From contig JAGMWG010000005.1 in NCBI GenBank assembly GCA_020744225.1, positions 1,736,001-1,800,000 of the forward strand: a DNA stretch of 64,000 nucleotides, in the 5' to 3' direction. Shown one piece after another: positions 46,044 to 56,731 of this stretch. Numbering within the stretch: position 1 is the stretch's first letter; every line of letters starts with the position of its first letter. Both the position numbers and the translations under genes were made by a program. The notes below the pieces were generated by a model. It saw only the letters and a program-made list of their open reading frames with translations. It was not told the origin of the DNA and ran no database searches. Source of the DNA: Paraphoma chrysanthemicola. Lineage: Eukaryota; Ascomycota; Dothideomycetes; Pleosporales; Phaeosphaeriaceae.

Positions 46044-47964
46044 ATGGGCTTTGACTATGCCATTGTGTACGTGACATTGCCATTGAAGATCCCTGCGCAA
46101 GCGTTGCGACTGACCATCCACTGCTAGCCATGTCAAGTACACCATTCCACCCGCAGTACTGCTGACGCTGCTGTACCGCCCGCTCTTCACTCGCCTCGAT
46201 GCCTTTAAGGTTGCCTTCTTGGTGACAGTATGTTAACCCTCACGCGCCAGAGGTATCTGCCTATTCCATGCTGACACGGGCAGATTGCTGTCACTGCAAC
46301 ACTTCCATGGGACTCATATCTGATCCGCAATCGCATTTGGAGCTATCCCGACCATGTCATCGCTGGCCCGACCCTGCTTGACATTCCGCTCGAAGAGGTC
46401 TTCTTCTTCTTCATCCAGACATACAACACGTCGCTCCTGTACCTCATCCTCAGCAAACCCACTTTCCAGCCCGCATTCTTACGCGCGGGCACTCCCGCTT
46501 CGCCCGCACCGTGGAGACTGCGCAGAATCTTAGGCCAGTTGCTGCTCCTCGGCATCAGTGCATGGGGATGGCAGCGTGTTCGGGAGCATGGGCAAGGCAC
46601 CTACGCCGGCCTAATTCTGATCTGGGCCGCGCCCATCCTCCTGCTGCAATGGTATGTAGGACCTCTACGAGGATTTTACATAGTTAACGTGATGCAGGAG
46701 CCTCGCCTACCAATTCATTCTCGGCCTTCCCTTGACCAACACCGTCCTACCCATTGTGCTTCCAACCATATATCTGTGGGCTGTGGACACGCTGGCCTTG
46801 CGCAGAGGAACCTGGGTCATTAGCACAGGCACCAAATACGGCGTCCACCTATGGGACGGCCTCGAGATTGAGGAAGCCCTTTTCTTTCTCGTTACGAACA
46901 TGCTGATTGTGTTTGGACAACTGGCTTTCGACAATGCCCTTGCTGTGCTATACACCTTCCCGACTCTTTTCCCGAATCCACCGAACCTGCCTCCACCAGC
47001 CGTCCTGATGAGCGCCCTACTAGCTTCGTCCTCCAATTATGACAGAGCGCGCCTCGTGGGCCTCCAGGAGGCTGTGCAACGATTGAAGCGCAAAAGCCGG
47101 AGCTTCTACTTGGCTTCGTCGACATTCCCGGGTCCGCTGCGTGCAGACCTTTTGCTGCTTTACTCCTTCTGTCGCATTGCGGATGACCTGGTGGACAACG
47201 CGGAGTCCGCCGAAGAGGCAAAGGAGTGGATAGCCAAATTGCACCAGTACCTTGATGAGACTTACGACGGCTTGAAGTCTTCAGATCTTCCCAGCACTGC
47301 CGTGCATGCGCAATTTCCACCGAACACGCGTTCCGCATTACTTCAGCTTCCCGCTTCCAAGCTGCCTCGCCAACCATTGCAAGATCTGCTCCATGGCTTT
47401 GAAATGGATCTGGAATTCAATGACTCGTCTCCGATTCAGACGGAGAGCGATTTGAAGTTGTATGCCGAGCGAGTTGCAGGTACCGTAGCTCAAATGTGCA
47501 TTCAACTGATATTCCATCTGTACCCCTGCAACATGACTGCCAGCGAGCAGCGCAAAGTGGTGGAAGCTGGTAATCGCATGGGCATTGCGCTCCAGTATGT
47601 CAATATTGCACGGGACATTTCTGTCGACGCACGCATCGGCCGCGTATATCTCCCTCTGGATTGGCTCAAGGAAGCCGGGCTCACTTACGAGAAGGCTTTG
47701 CAGCTAGCCCATGATGCCCGTTTGGAGTCCCTACGCACACGCCTGTTGGAGAACGCCTTTTCGATTTACGACGGAGCGAAGTCAGCCATAGAGTCCTTGC
47801 CTGTCGAAGCTCGAGGGCCCATACGTGTAGCTGTTGAAAGTTACATGGAGATAGGAAGAACGCTGCGCAAAGAAGGATACAATGTGAAGGCTGGTCGAGC
47901 TACAGTGCCAAAATGGAGAAGGATTTTGGTTGCCTGGAATACTCTGAATAGGTCCAGTGCGTAG
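46044..47964 (+). CDS. carRA: Bifunctional lycopene cyclase / phytoene synthase (CarRA / AL-2)
   Basis: Four exons (46044-46066, 46128-46227, 46284-46651, 46698-47964) give 585 aa. The N-terminal CarR half is a membrane protein with two repeated cyclase units. The first has DIPLEEVFFFFIQTYNTSLLYL and the second IEEALFFLVTNMLIVFG; both contain the EExxFF core of fungal/archaeal heterodimer-type lycopene cyclases. From about residue 265 the CarA phytoene synthase domain follows: SRSFYLASSTFP, FCRIADDLVDNAESAEE (first Asp-rich motif), YAERVAGTVAQMC and LQYVNIARDISVDARIGRVYLP (second Asp-rich motif). It condenses two geranylgeranyl-PP to phytoene and later cyclises lycopene to beta-carotene. A micro-exon of 23 bp starts the gene. 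Confidence 0.95.
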
Positions 47965-48224
47965 CGAAACGACACAAAGATTGAAGCGCGAGTCGATCTC
48001 GTCGCGTGACATAGACAAATTCAACATACTCAGAACTTCTCAACGTATGATCACGACCCCTGTCAAAATTAGCCGAATGCTTGGCAAAGCTACTTGTGTG
48101 CCATCTGCTGCTGCTCCCTTGCACGCCACCTATTCCCAAACTCGAATATGCTTGTAATACTGATCCATGTCTCTATGACCCCAATTCGATTTGCCAGATG
48201 CGCTTTTAGGTGATTTCACTCACC

Positions 48225-49332
48225 ATGCACGTGGCCTCGAGGAAACGGTCCGCACATCGTGTGGTAAGCCCCGCTAGTGCACCGTATCGGAAGCTGTTGT
48301 GGTTCAAGCAACCTTGTGAGTGGATCTGGAGAGACAAGACAGCTGTGGCTAACTTCGCAGTTCCTGACAACTATACTGACGAAGCAACGTTTCTCGACCA
48401 TCTTCAGCGCAATCCACGTCTGCAACCCTACCAATTCTGGTCACTCATGTCCGATGCGACCATTATTGTACAGCATCTCTCAACAGTGGTCATCTTTTGC
48501 TGTTGCTTCGTCGCTATCATTCACGGCAAGGTCTCACCTGTAGCCGTAGTGGTGTGCGCGAGCATTTGCACCATTCTAGCATGGATGCTATGGGACTACT
48601 GGACCAGCCAAGAGATGAACAATCTTCCCAGCTCTCCTATCGACGTTACCATAGGACCAAATGGTCCCACTCCGAAGACAGAAACGCCTCGTGCTCGACA
48701 GACTCAGCAGCGCCTCACGACCGCCAAGTCTGCCGCTCTCATTTACGCTGCATTACTGGGTCTTAGTCCCATACTCAAGTCTCTAACGCTTTCAACGACA
48801 AGTGATTCAATATGGGCCTTCAGCACATGGCTGCTTCTGATTAATGTTGCTTCTTTCGACTACAGCGGACGTCCTGGTACCCAGTCTGTCTTCGCCGTAT
48901 CTAAACTTCTCTATGACTACTAACGCGATATGTAGGCTACCCACATCCATGTCCACGAACTCTGCAATGATGGCGTCTACTGTTCTGGCCTCACGTCTGC
49001 CCTCCACAACCCATGTCTTCTCCTTAACATTGTTCTCCATTGAAGTCTTTGCGTTATTTCCCATCTTCCGCCGCAAGCTTTTCGCACAATCCTGGCTGGG
49101 CCATATAGCGCTTACAATCTTGCTGACCATGACTGCATGGGGTGGTCTATTTGTCACACTGACCAGCGGAGGTCGAGTGGCATTTGCAACAGGTGTCGTC
49201 TTAGGATGTACCTTGACCGCTATTTGTATGGGCGCTTGCAGCTGGTGGTTGATCGGGCTTCAAAAATACAAAAACGAGATTCATGGTCCATGGGATCCTG
49301 CCAAGCCAATCATCCGGCGGCGCTGGGATTGA
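48225..49332 (+). CDS. GPI2: GPI-GlcNAc transferase subunit Gpi2 (PIG-C)
   Basis: Three exons, 48225-48315, 48361-48883 and 48936-49332, join in frame to 336 aa. The N-terminus has the family signature YRKLLWFKQPFPDNYTDEATFLDHL once the first intron is removed. Six or more membrane segments follow, with the diagnostic block ALLGLSPILKSLTLSTTSDSIWAFSTWLL, then LPTSMSTNSAMMASTVLASRLPSTTHVFSL and the end GPWDPAKPI. Gpi2 is part of the ER GPI-GnT complex that adds GlcNAc to phosphatidylinositol, the first step of GPI anchors. The second intron uses an uncommon GTCTGT donor; using the nearby GTATCT instead breaks the frame. The 3' end overlaps the next minus-strand gene. Confidence 0.88.
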
Positions 49333-50224
49333 TGTCTTTCATATCCGAATGAACAAGCATCTTGTGGCACTCGTAACCTTCCCAGGTGCAAGAGCCACTT
49401 TCGGGCCACGGTGAAAGGCTGGCTCCGCGTGCAGACCGTCGGGACCAGGAGTAACCGTTGGACTTGACAAGTGAAAATTGCGAGACCACCTCCAATTGAA
49501 GCCTGCCTTCGCTGCGGACCCATCGGATGATTTTGGCTCTAGTCTCCGCTTCGACACAGCTCCACATCAGTGCGATGAGATCAGTCCCAGCATCTTCCGA
49601 TCCCACAAAATGCGCCCGAGACCATGGATCGCGGCTAGCCATTGATTTACCTTTGCTCGATCCTGAAATCACAATTCTCTCCAGGCCGCAGACACCCGAC
49701 ATCAGACTCTTGAGGAAGCTCCATAGCTCCATGCGATAGACGGGAATCCTTGGCCAAGATTCGAAGTTGAATCGAAGTGTTCTAAGGGCTGGAGCGTCTG
49801 CCTTTAGAGATTCTTCGAATTGGTGCAAGTGACCATCGCGCCAACTGAGATATTGTATCCACTCACGCGCCACGCTCGGCTGGTCGGAGTTGATTTCCCG
49901 GACGTCAATTTCGATATCGTGGATGCTCGAGCGAAGATTATACGGGAGAGCCTTTAAGAAGGCCTTCGCTTTGGTTGCGGTGGTGAATCGGAAGGTATTG
50001 CGAGAGTATAGTGGACGGCGGTCCGCCTCGAGGTAGACTCTGCGACATGTCTGCAACAAGGCTACACGGAGCGTTGAAGGAGACCGGGTCCCGCATCTAT
50101 CGGAGTTGGCGATGGGGTTCACGATCGTTTCGTCAGCAGTGAAGCACAGCCCATATATGATGTGCTTGATCTCGGCGGGCAACCGAAGGAGAGGCGACTG
50201 CAACTGGGCTTCAGCTGGTAGCAT
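49310..50224 (-). CDS. F-box-like/2EXR-type protein, function unknown
   Basis: A single exon of 304 aa from the ATG at 50224 (MLPAEAQLQSPLLRLPAEIKHIIYGLCF). The LLRLPAEIxxxIYGLC start is the common fungal F-box-like motif, followed by RVALLQTCRRVYLEADRRPLYSRNTFRF, a pattern shared by many uncharacterised Pezizomycotina proteins (DUF7730/2EXR type). The middle is an alpha/beta region without a catalytic signature (RTLRFNFESWPRIPVYRMELW). An upstream in-frame start at 50317 adds an unrelated stretch and is not favoured. The last 23 bases of the CDS overlap the end of GPI2 on the other strand. Confidence 0.65.
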   Translation of the reverse strand: MLPAEAQLQSPLLRLPAEIKHIIYGLCFTADETIVNPIANSDRCGTRSPSTLRVALLQTCRRVYLEADRRPLYSRNTFRFTTATKAKAFLKALPYNLRSSIHDIEIDVREINSDQPSVAREWIQYLSWRDGHLHQFEESLKADAPALRTLRFNFESWPRIPVYRMELWSFLKSLMSGVCGLERIVISGSSKGKSMASRDPWSRAHFVGSEDAGTDLIALMWSCVEAETRAKIIRWVRSEGRLQLEVVSQFSLVKSNGYSWSRRSARGASLSPWPESGSCTWEGYECHKMLVHSDMKDINPSAAG

Positions 50225-51112
50225 CTTGACGGTCAGAGGTGAAGTAGGGAAAAAGGCACACACCCAACACGCTATGCCGGGCTGCAAAATATATAACGAC
50301 TCAGCTAGCCTGGGCATCAGTCACCGCTCAGATTTCTCTTTTCTATGTATGGTTATCGACCCGTGGCGTTCCATGCAAGCGTGGGTCTGATATGGCTTTT
50401 GTGGCTCTCAGCCTACACCACAAACTCGCGCAATCGCGGGCCGCCATTTGCCATCACGCGAGAATATATCGCACCCTCTAATTTGCGGAAATTTTGGTGC
50501 ATTGACTGCAAAGATTACCTTCTTTTTCATGGCGGTGTGTCGTGCCGAATGATTCCGAGGCCTACGGCAAGTGATATCAGCACTGTGGATGACTGCTCGA
50601 GACGATGTGGGTTTCCCGTCGTGACCGGCTCTCAACATTGCGACCTTCGGAGCTGACGGGGACTTCTCAGCTTGAACGCCGTGGCGTGCGATAACGAAAA
50701 TTCAGAGTACATTGAAACTAAGACCTGACAACATTGGCCCGCCCGAGTTCTGGCTCGGTGAATTGGAGGCAGCCAAGGAGAGCTGACTCACCACGTGGGA
50801 GCATGGCGACGGCGCCAGCATGGATCTATGCTCCAGTGCAGAGCATAGATTAGCGAGACAATTGATGCGCGCCGGCGGACACAAGGGACACAGGGCAAGC
50901 CTTCTTCGACGATGAATGTTCCATGTTGCGCGGACTTGGCCCCCAAAACGCGACGAAGGGATTTGTGGACGCGCTACACGGAAAAGATGCACCCAGCCAT
51001 CGCATTATCAGATGGCAGTCTCTATGGTCCGCTGAGCTGAGCTACCCCATGCCTCCATTCCTGGACCACGCAGCTGCTATCGAATAGCGGCAATTCAAAT
51101 CAATTCATTTCA
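50225..51112. other. Intergenic region
   Basis: 888 bp between divergent starts. A frame at 50345-50656 has no recognisable domain. No other feature was seen. Confidence 0.4.
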
Positions 51113-53432
51113 ATGTCGCTGCGACCCGACGACAAGTCAAGACGTTCGCGATCCAAGTCACCTGGACGTCAGCGGGAGCGCTCACGCAGTCATGCACGAG
51201 AGCCCCAGCAGTACGGGACAGCCGTGGACGCACCTGGCCCCCATTACGAGGTTAGGCAGCCATACGCATCGTGAGTACATGGGTTGCTGTAGCCCTCGCA
51301 TTCCAAGCATCGCCGCAAACAGCTGAGCAATGGACCGCAGACCAGGCGAACCCATCACCATGGGCAACTATGCAGACCTCCCTCCTGAGCAGCGCCCTGG
51401 ATACATGAACCAGAACCCACACGGTTCGTCGCCAAACATCACGTATGCGCAGTCGGGCAACGTGCAATATGCGCCCACCCCCCAGAATTTCTCATACACC
51501 TCTGCACCTTCGTCGCATGTTGGTCCAACCAGAACACCAAGTGCGCCGAGTGGAGGTTACAACTATGCAAACACCGCGAATAAAATCACCTACACTGCGA
51601 AGCCAGTCGGGGCCGCGACGCAACCGCCCATAGTGAGGCACACGTCGCAACCGTCGGGCGCATACCCAACTCCACCGCAGCCGCAGTACACAGCGATGCC
51701 ACATGCGCCGCCGCCACCGCCCATGGAATCGTATGCGCCGCGACCTGACGACCATTACCATGCGCCCCCGCCCCCGCCATCCGGCTCGACTAGCACACAC
51801 GATGGTCGCAAGATTGTGGAGATGGTGCCTGGCGGCGGGGGTAAGCTCAATGCCCCTCCGTCTCCTGGCATGCGCCCGCACAGTCTCTCAGTGAGCGGCA
51901 ATAGGCCTGATGGTCTAAACTCGCGCATGGACCGACTGTCTGTCAGTGGAAACAGGCCAGATATACAGACCATTGTGCCAGGAGGAATGGGCTCGGGCGG
52001 ACTGCCACCACCGAGTCCTCTCCTGGAAGCATACCACGGCACATATCAGAGCATAAGCCCAATGCCTCAGGCTATGATGCTGGACGACGACCTGGACGAC
52101 GACCTGGACCATCTGCCACCGCTGGACAGCTACGACTCGCGACCGCATGGAGGCGGTCATCAGCGCGCGCATTCCTCGTCGCGTCGGCCCACGAGCCCTC
52201 CCGGACGATCGAAGCACAAGGACAAACTTGCCATGGACGCCTACGGTGGCGGCGGTCACGGTGGCGGCGGTCACGGTGGCGGCGGTCAACTACAACCGTA
52301 CCGAAAGGAGGAGAAGGAGAAGGAGAAGCGCCGTGCAAGAATCTACGACGCTACCGACGACGCCCTCGCCCTCGTCGACGCTCTCGCCGCCAAAACTCCC
52401 GACGCAGACACCATCACCGACGTGCTCACCGCCCTCTCGCACGACCAAATCCTCGAACTCCGCGCCGAATACAAGCGCCACTGCAAAGTGCAGGGCCGGG
52501 GGATCAACATTGCCAAACACATCAAGCTCAAGACGTCTGGCAACTTTGGCAAAATCGCATACGTGACCGCGCTCGGCAAGTACGAGGGCGAGGGTTACTG
52601 GGCAAATTACTGGTACCAGTCCAACTCGGCACGACGCGAATTGCTCATCGAAGCGCTCATGGGCCGACAAAACTACGAGATCCGCGAAATCAAAGACGCG
52701 TTCAAAGATAAGCGGTACAGCGACTCGTTGACGCGGTGCATGGACAAGGAACTTAAGGCCGATAAATTCCGCAAAGCAGTCCTCATGGCGCTGGAAGGCG
52801 AGCGTCAGGAAGAAAGCGATGCTTGGCCCCCTGAGTACCGCAATCGCGATGTAGACACCCTGTACAAGGCAATCAAAGCGCGTGAAGGCGGCGAGAGCGC
52901 AATGCTGGGTGTCGTAGTCATGCGCAGCGACGCGCATTTACGAGAAGTCTTGAGGACGTATGAGAGGAAGTATCAAGCGAGTTTTGCGCGCGACGCATTA
53001 CGCAAAAGTAATAACCTTGTTGTAAGTCTCCATCCTTACCCTCCTACTATCTCCATCTTCATCTGCCTTTTGGACGAGTGCGAATGCTAATTATTTGGTC
53101 AACAGGGAGAAGTAATCGCACACATTCTCAACGGCGTAATCAACCGTCCCGCCCGCGACGCAATGCTCCTTCACCACGCGCTGACAGACCTCATCGAGCC
53201 GCCCTCGCACGACCCGAATTCCCGCTCCTCGGCAACAAGCAAACACGAGCGCCAGCAGCGCTTCGAACTCCTCATCTCCCGGCTCGTCAGGCTGCATTGG
53301 GATCGCATGCACCTGAGCCGCGTCAAGAACGAGTATGAGGAGAAGTATGGCCGCGTAGTCGAGGAGGATATTGAAGAGGCGACGAGGGGCGATTTCAGGG
53401 AGTTTTGTATTGCTATTTGTCAGATTTCGTGA
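51113..53432 (+). CDS. Annexin with long Pro/Gly/Ser-rich N-terminus
   Basis: Three exons, 51113-51270, 51341-53021 and 53106-53432, give 721 aa. Residues 1-50 are Arg/Ser-rich (RSRSKSPGRQRERSRSHAR). About 60-350 is a disordered Pro/Tyr/Gly-rich region that includes a histidine-glycine repeat. The C-terminal 330 residues form the annexin core: DATDDALALVDALAAKTPDADTITDVLTALSHDQILELRAEYKRH, AYVTALGKYEGEGYWANYW, MGRQNYEIREIKDAF, VVMRSDAHLREVLRTYERKY and the fourth repeat ending EFCIAICQIS. Annexins bind acidic phospholipid in a calcium-dependent way. Typical type-2 calcium sites (GxGT) are poorly conserved here, as in other fungal ANX14-like proteins. The long low-complexity head could drive condensation or trafficking. 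Confidence 0.88.
52245..52289 (+). repeat. 15-bp tandem repeat in annexin gene
   Basis: Three copies of GGTGGCGGCGGTCAC (the last base differs in copy three) encode GGGGH units within the disordered N-terminal half. Unit number may vary between strains. Confidence 0.85.
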
Positions 53433-53732
53433 GGAAAAGGTGCTGTGGTGTGAATTTGTTGTGTGGAAACAAAAAAATCGAGCTGGGAAGGTTAACAGGG
53501 GGATGCATTATTTGAAAAATAATACGTTTTGACACTGTGCCGAATCAGTGTGTTCTGGACATATGACGCTTGCAAAAAGTGAATTGGGCATAGAGGTATC
53601 GAAGTACTGTCCTACTCGCGCTGTAAATGCCATCAAAGCTTTCGATATGATCATGCAACATCGACTCACAGCGTGCTACATGGAAATTCCAAAAAAAAAA
53701 AAGGACAGATGCATCAAGCTCATTAAACTCCT
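53433..53732. other. Convergent intergenic region
   Basis: 300 bp between annexin and the Myb gene stops. It includes a run of twelve A residues near 53690 and otherwise nothing. Confidence 0.4.
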
Positions 53733-55754
53733 CTAATTCGGCGACATGACCTGACTCTCCACCCAATCCTCCATACCCAGCAACAAATCCGCCGGCTTGG
53801 GCAAATTATGCACCGTCGTCCGCGCACTTGTGACAGGGACATGCGGAAAGACAATGGTAGGGAGATTTGGCGTTCTCGACGAATCATCAATTGACGTCCT
53901 CGGAAAATGCGTCCAATTGAAAGAGGCTGGTGGTTGGGCGTTCGTGTCGATGGCAGTGCTTAGATAGTTTTGAGTTGTGGAGGTGGAAGTTGTAGTCTTT
54001 GGCAGCGATTTGTCTTGTCCTTTGGTTGTGTTGGAGAGGGGTTGGTTCTCGTAGGTGTAGCTGTGATGGTTTCCAAAAGCCATGGAGGGTAGTTTGAGCG
54101 TGGCGAGAGGATTGATGTGAAGGCCGTCGTCTGTTGCGTTGAAATCGCTGAAGTTGTAAGTATTCGTTTGAAGTGCTGCATACGATGCAGTTGTGGTAGG
54201 CCAGGAGGCTGAGTTGGCTTCGGCCCATTGGAGAATATTTCGATTGAGTATGATGGGGTTGGTAGTTCCGTCCTCCACGGTCAGAGGCGCAGGCGGTGAG
54301 TCACCACTTGATGCGAAGATGAAATTTGTGGCCTGTGGGGCGAGCGTAACATGGTTGGCATTTTGAATACTACCTGCAGAGCGCTTGACGGGCGGCGGCC
54401 GTTCAGCTTGTATGGCTTTGGTCGATTCTGGCTGGGTATTTTGAGAGGCTTGCACGCCGGCACTGATCTTTGGATGCTCATTCTCCTGAATAGCGGGCTT
54501 AGGTTTGGATTGGAGCTTACAGCCGGCTGCCGCAAATTCTTCTGGGTAGCGAAATCGAAATCGATCTCGCAAATCTGTGGCTTGACGAGTTTTGAATCCA
54601 CATTCTACATCGTCACGAATCGAGTGCCACATAGTTCCATACTTCTTAAACCCCTTGAGTAGATTCTCATCATCGAGTGTGCTGAAAGCCTGGCGTGCCC
54701 GACGCTTGCTTTTAGGGAATTCTGCTGCGATACCCAACTCCGCCAGCTCGGATTGACTCAACTGATGAACGTGTCCTGCGCTTTGTGCGAATCTGCGCTT
54801 CTCTGCTGAGTTGTCGTTTGTGAGCATTCCAGTATCTTGCGGCTCTTCGCTCTCTGTAGTTTTCGATGCCGATCGCGATACATTTGCGGGAGCCGTCTCT
54901 TGCTTGTTCTTGTACTTTTGATGCCTTGATTTGCGACCCTCACTAGAACAGCATACACGGAAGCGATCTTTTAAATCAACAGCTGTGCGTCCATGGAACG
55001 TGAAGTCTTCGCACTGGAGGATCTTCTTCCAGCTGCCGATTCCAAACCTACTGACTCCTACAAGGAGGTCTCGTGTCTCTGCGTCAGTCCAGACCTTTCG
55101 CTTCCGTGCTTTCCGATTATGTGCCACATCCTCAGCTACAACGTCCTCTGTTGGAGGGAGTCCAGAAGGTCCGGTAGTTGGCTTCGAGCCAGTTGATGGC
55201 GTTGATGAAGAAGTGCTCTTTTCGACGCTTCTGTGGTTACTAGACACCTCATAGATGTTCCTCGCCTCATTGATTTCTGCAGGTACAACGTCCTTTACCG
55301 CCACGCCTCGCGAGTCAGTGATCGCATTAGATGATTGTACTCTATCGCATATATCTCTTTCGATCTCACTGACGCCATCGGTAATGGGCGGAAACCTTCT
55401 GCCAGTGGGTGGGAGTGGTGGTGGCTGATGGAGACCCTGGAGAAGGGGTGGGATCCGAGGCCGTTTTGCCGTCTTCGCAGGACGCTGTGGAAGCTGTGGC
55501 AGGGTGATGACTGAACTATCGCCTGGTATCCGCGAAGGCTCTTCGACATGTTCTTCGAACCTTCTCCGTTCATTTGGCACGTTTCCCGGTGTGTCTAGCA
55601 AGAGATCGACTAGTTTTCCGCTAAATGGCGACGTGGACGGTAGTTGAGATGTCGACACGAGCTCATTGTGTTGCTGAATGAATGCATCTTCGTTCAGGAC
55701 TTGCGCAATAGGCGCACTTGCTTTTGACCAATCTGAAGAAGCATGTTGTGACAT
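53733..55754 (-). CDS. Double telobox Myb protein (Tay1-like telomere/promoter binder)
   Basis: A single exon of 673 aa. It has two Myb/SANT domains: residues 220-270 (KRKVWTDAETRDLLVGVSRFGIGSWKKIL ending VDLKDRFR) and 350-405 (KRRARQAFSTLDDENLLKGFKKYGTMW ending TDLRDRFRFR). The VDLKDRFR-type third helix is the telobox, found in TRF, Tbf1, Teb1 and Yarrowia Tay1 and contacting TTAGGG-type repeats. Two teloboxes in tandem match the Tay1/MtTBP layout. The flanking regions are disordered (poly-Pro near 100-120, Ser/Thr-rich C-terminus) without a TRFH dimerisation domain that I can see. It may cap telomeres or regulate genes with TTAGGG-like promoters, including ribosomal protein genes. Which of these it does is not decidable from sequence. 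Confidence 0.78.
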   Translation of the reverse strand: MSQHASSDWSKASAPIAQVLNEDAFIQQHNELVSTSQLPSTSPFSGKLVDLLLDTPGNVPNERRRFEEHVEEPSRIPGDSSVITLPQLPQRPAKTAKRPRIPPLLQGLHQPPPLPPTGRRFPPITDGVSEIERDICDRVQSSNAITDSRGVAVKDVVPAEINEARNIYEVSSNHRSVEKSTSSSTPSTGSKPTTGPSGLPPTEDVVAEDVAHNRKARKRKVWTDAETRDLLVGVSRFGIGSWKKILQCEDFTFHGRTAVDLKDRFRVCCSSEGRKSRHQKYKNKQETAPANVSRSASKTTESEEPQDTGMLTNDNSAEKRRFAQSAGHVHQLSQSELAELGIAAEFPKSKRRARQAFSTLDDENLLKGFKKYGTMWHSIRDDVECGFKTRQATDLRDRFRFRYPEEFAAAGCKLQSKPKPAIQENEHPKISAGVQASQNTQPESTKAIQAERPPPVKRSAGSIQNANHVTLAPQATNFIFASSGDSPPAPLTVEDGTTNPIILNRNILQWAEANSASWPTTTASYAALQTNTYNFSDFNATDDGLHINPLATLKLPSMAFGNHHSYTYENQPLSNTTKGQDKSLPKTTTSTSTTQNYLSTAIDTNAQPPASFNWTHFPRTSIDDSSRTPNLPTIVFPHVPVTSARTTVHNLPKPADLLLGMEDWVESQVMSPN

Positions 55755-56731
55755 TTGTCCTGCAAATGATCTCCCGTATCAGCTGTGGCGTGCTTCCCAG
55801 CGTCGTAAATGACAGCCATTCGAACTATCAAACTTCCACCCGGAGTGTCGAGGGCAGACGAGGGCCGCTGTAGAATTGTCTAAGTATTAAAGACGCTACG
55901 CATCCGGGTTCGCAGTGCTTCAGAGAGGAACTGAGCATTCGAGGTGCAAGTGAGAGGCGCAGCTGCCCGGACCCCGCTAGTGCTTTATCGCGATGGCTGC
56001 CAGTAACAGCGCACGAATCAAGAAAGAACGAAGATAAGGTCGAAGGGATTATCGGATTTGTAATTTTGCATTTCTTGAAATTCACAGAGACAGATGCCTT
56101 ACAAATCAAAATCACAGGGTGATTCACAAGGAGATCGCCAAGGCATCGAGTTCCTTGGGCAAATCATTCAGTCGCATCTTACCTTTGGCGTCAATGCAGC
56201 TATGGCCATACTTTGTGCTGAAACACAACGCTTGCGTTGGGGCATTTCTTGGAACTTTACACTTCAATGGCCATGACAGACACGAATATTCCTCTGTCTG
56301 TGCTGATTCAGACGATACATGGCTTCATATCGTATGTGTGGCAATAGAATAGCAACGAGAGAGGGTTTGTTCCCTGTATCTATTGATACAATTTCTGGCA
56401 ATCTTGTGCCTTTATTGAAAATGCGTTAATCTCAGAGGTATATCGTGATGCAACAACACAAAATCGATTCTGCCTTGAGCGAACTCTTTCAATTGTCATG
56501 CGAGGCTGACAGACAACACCTCCCCACCGAGAAAGTATGCAGCTGTTTCGACTAGGAGAGGAGGTGGAGGATTATACAACAATATGAATCTTAACAAACA
56601 AATACAAAACTTGAAGAATAAGTTGCTGCTACTCGCCCATATGTTGTGAGAATGTGCACAGAAATGCCCGAGACACGCAGCGATCTTCAGGACTGACCGT
56701 CGAATTTCATGCCGGCGCCGGCCAACATGCT
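55755..56731. other. Intergenic region
   Basis: 977 bp. One weak minus-strand start near 56175 reads MRLNDLPKELDALAIS and then stops, faintly F-box-like. No intact gene is supported. Confidence 0.4.

Noticed and set aside
56119..56200. Minus-strand MRLNDLPKELDALAIS fragment as an F-box gene
   Set aside because: It stops after 17 codons and no plausible splice continuation was found. At most a remnant.
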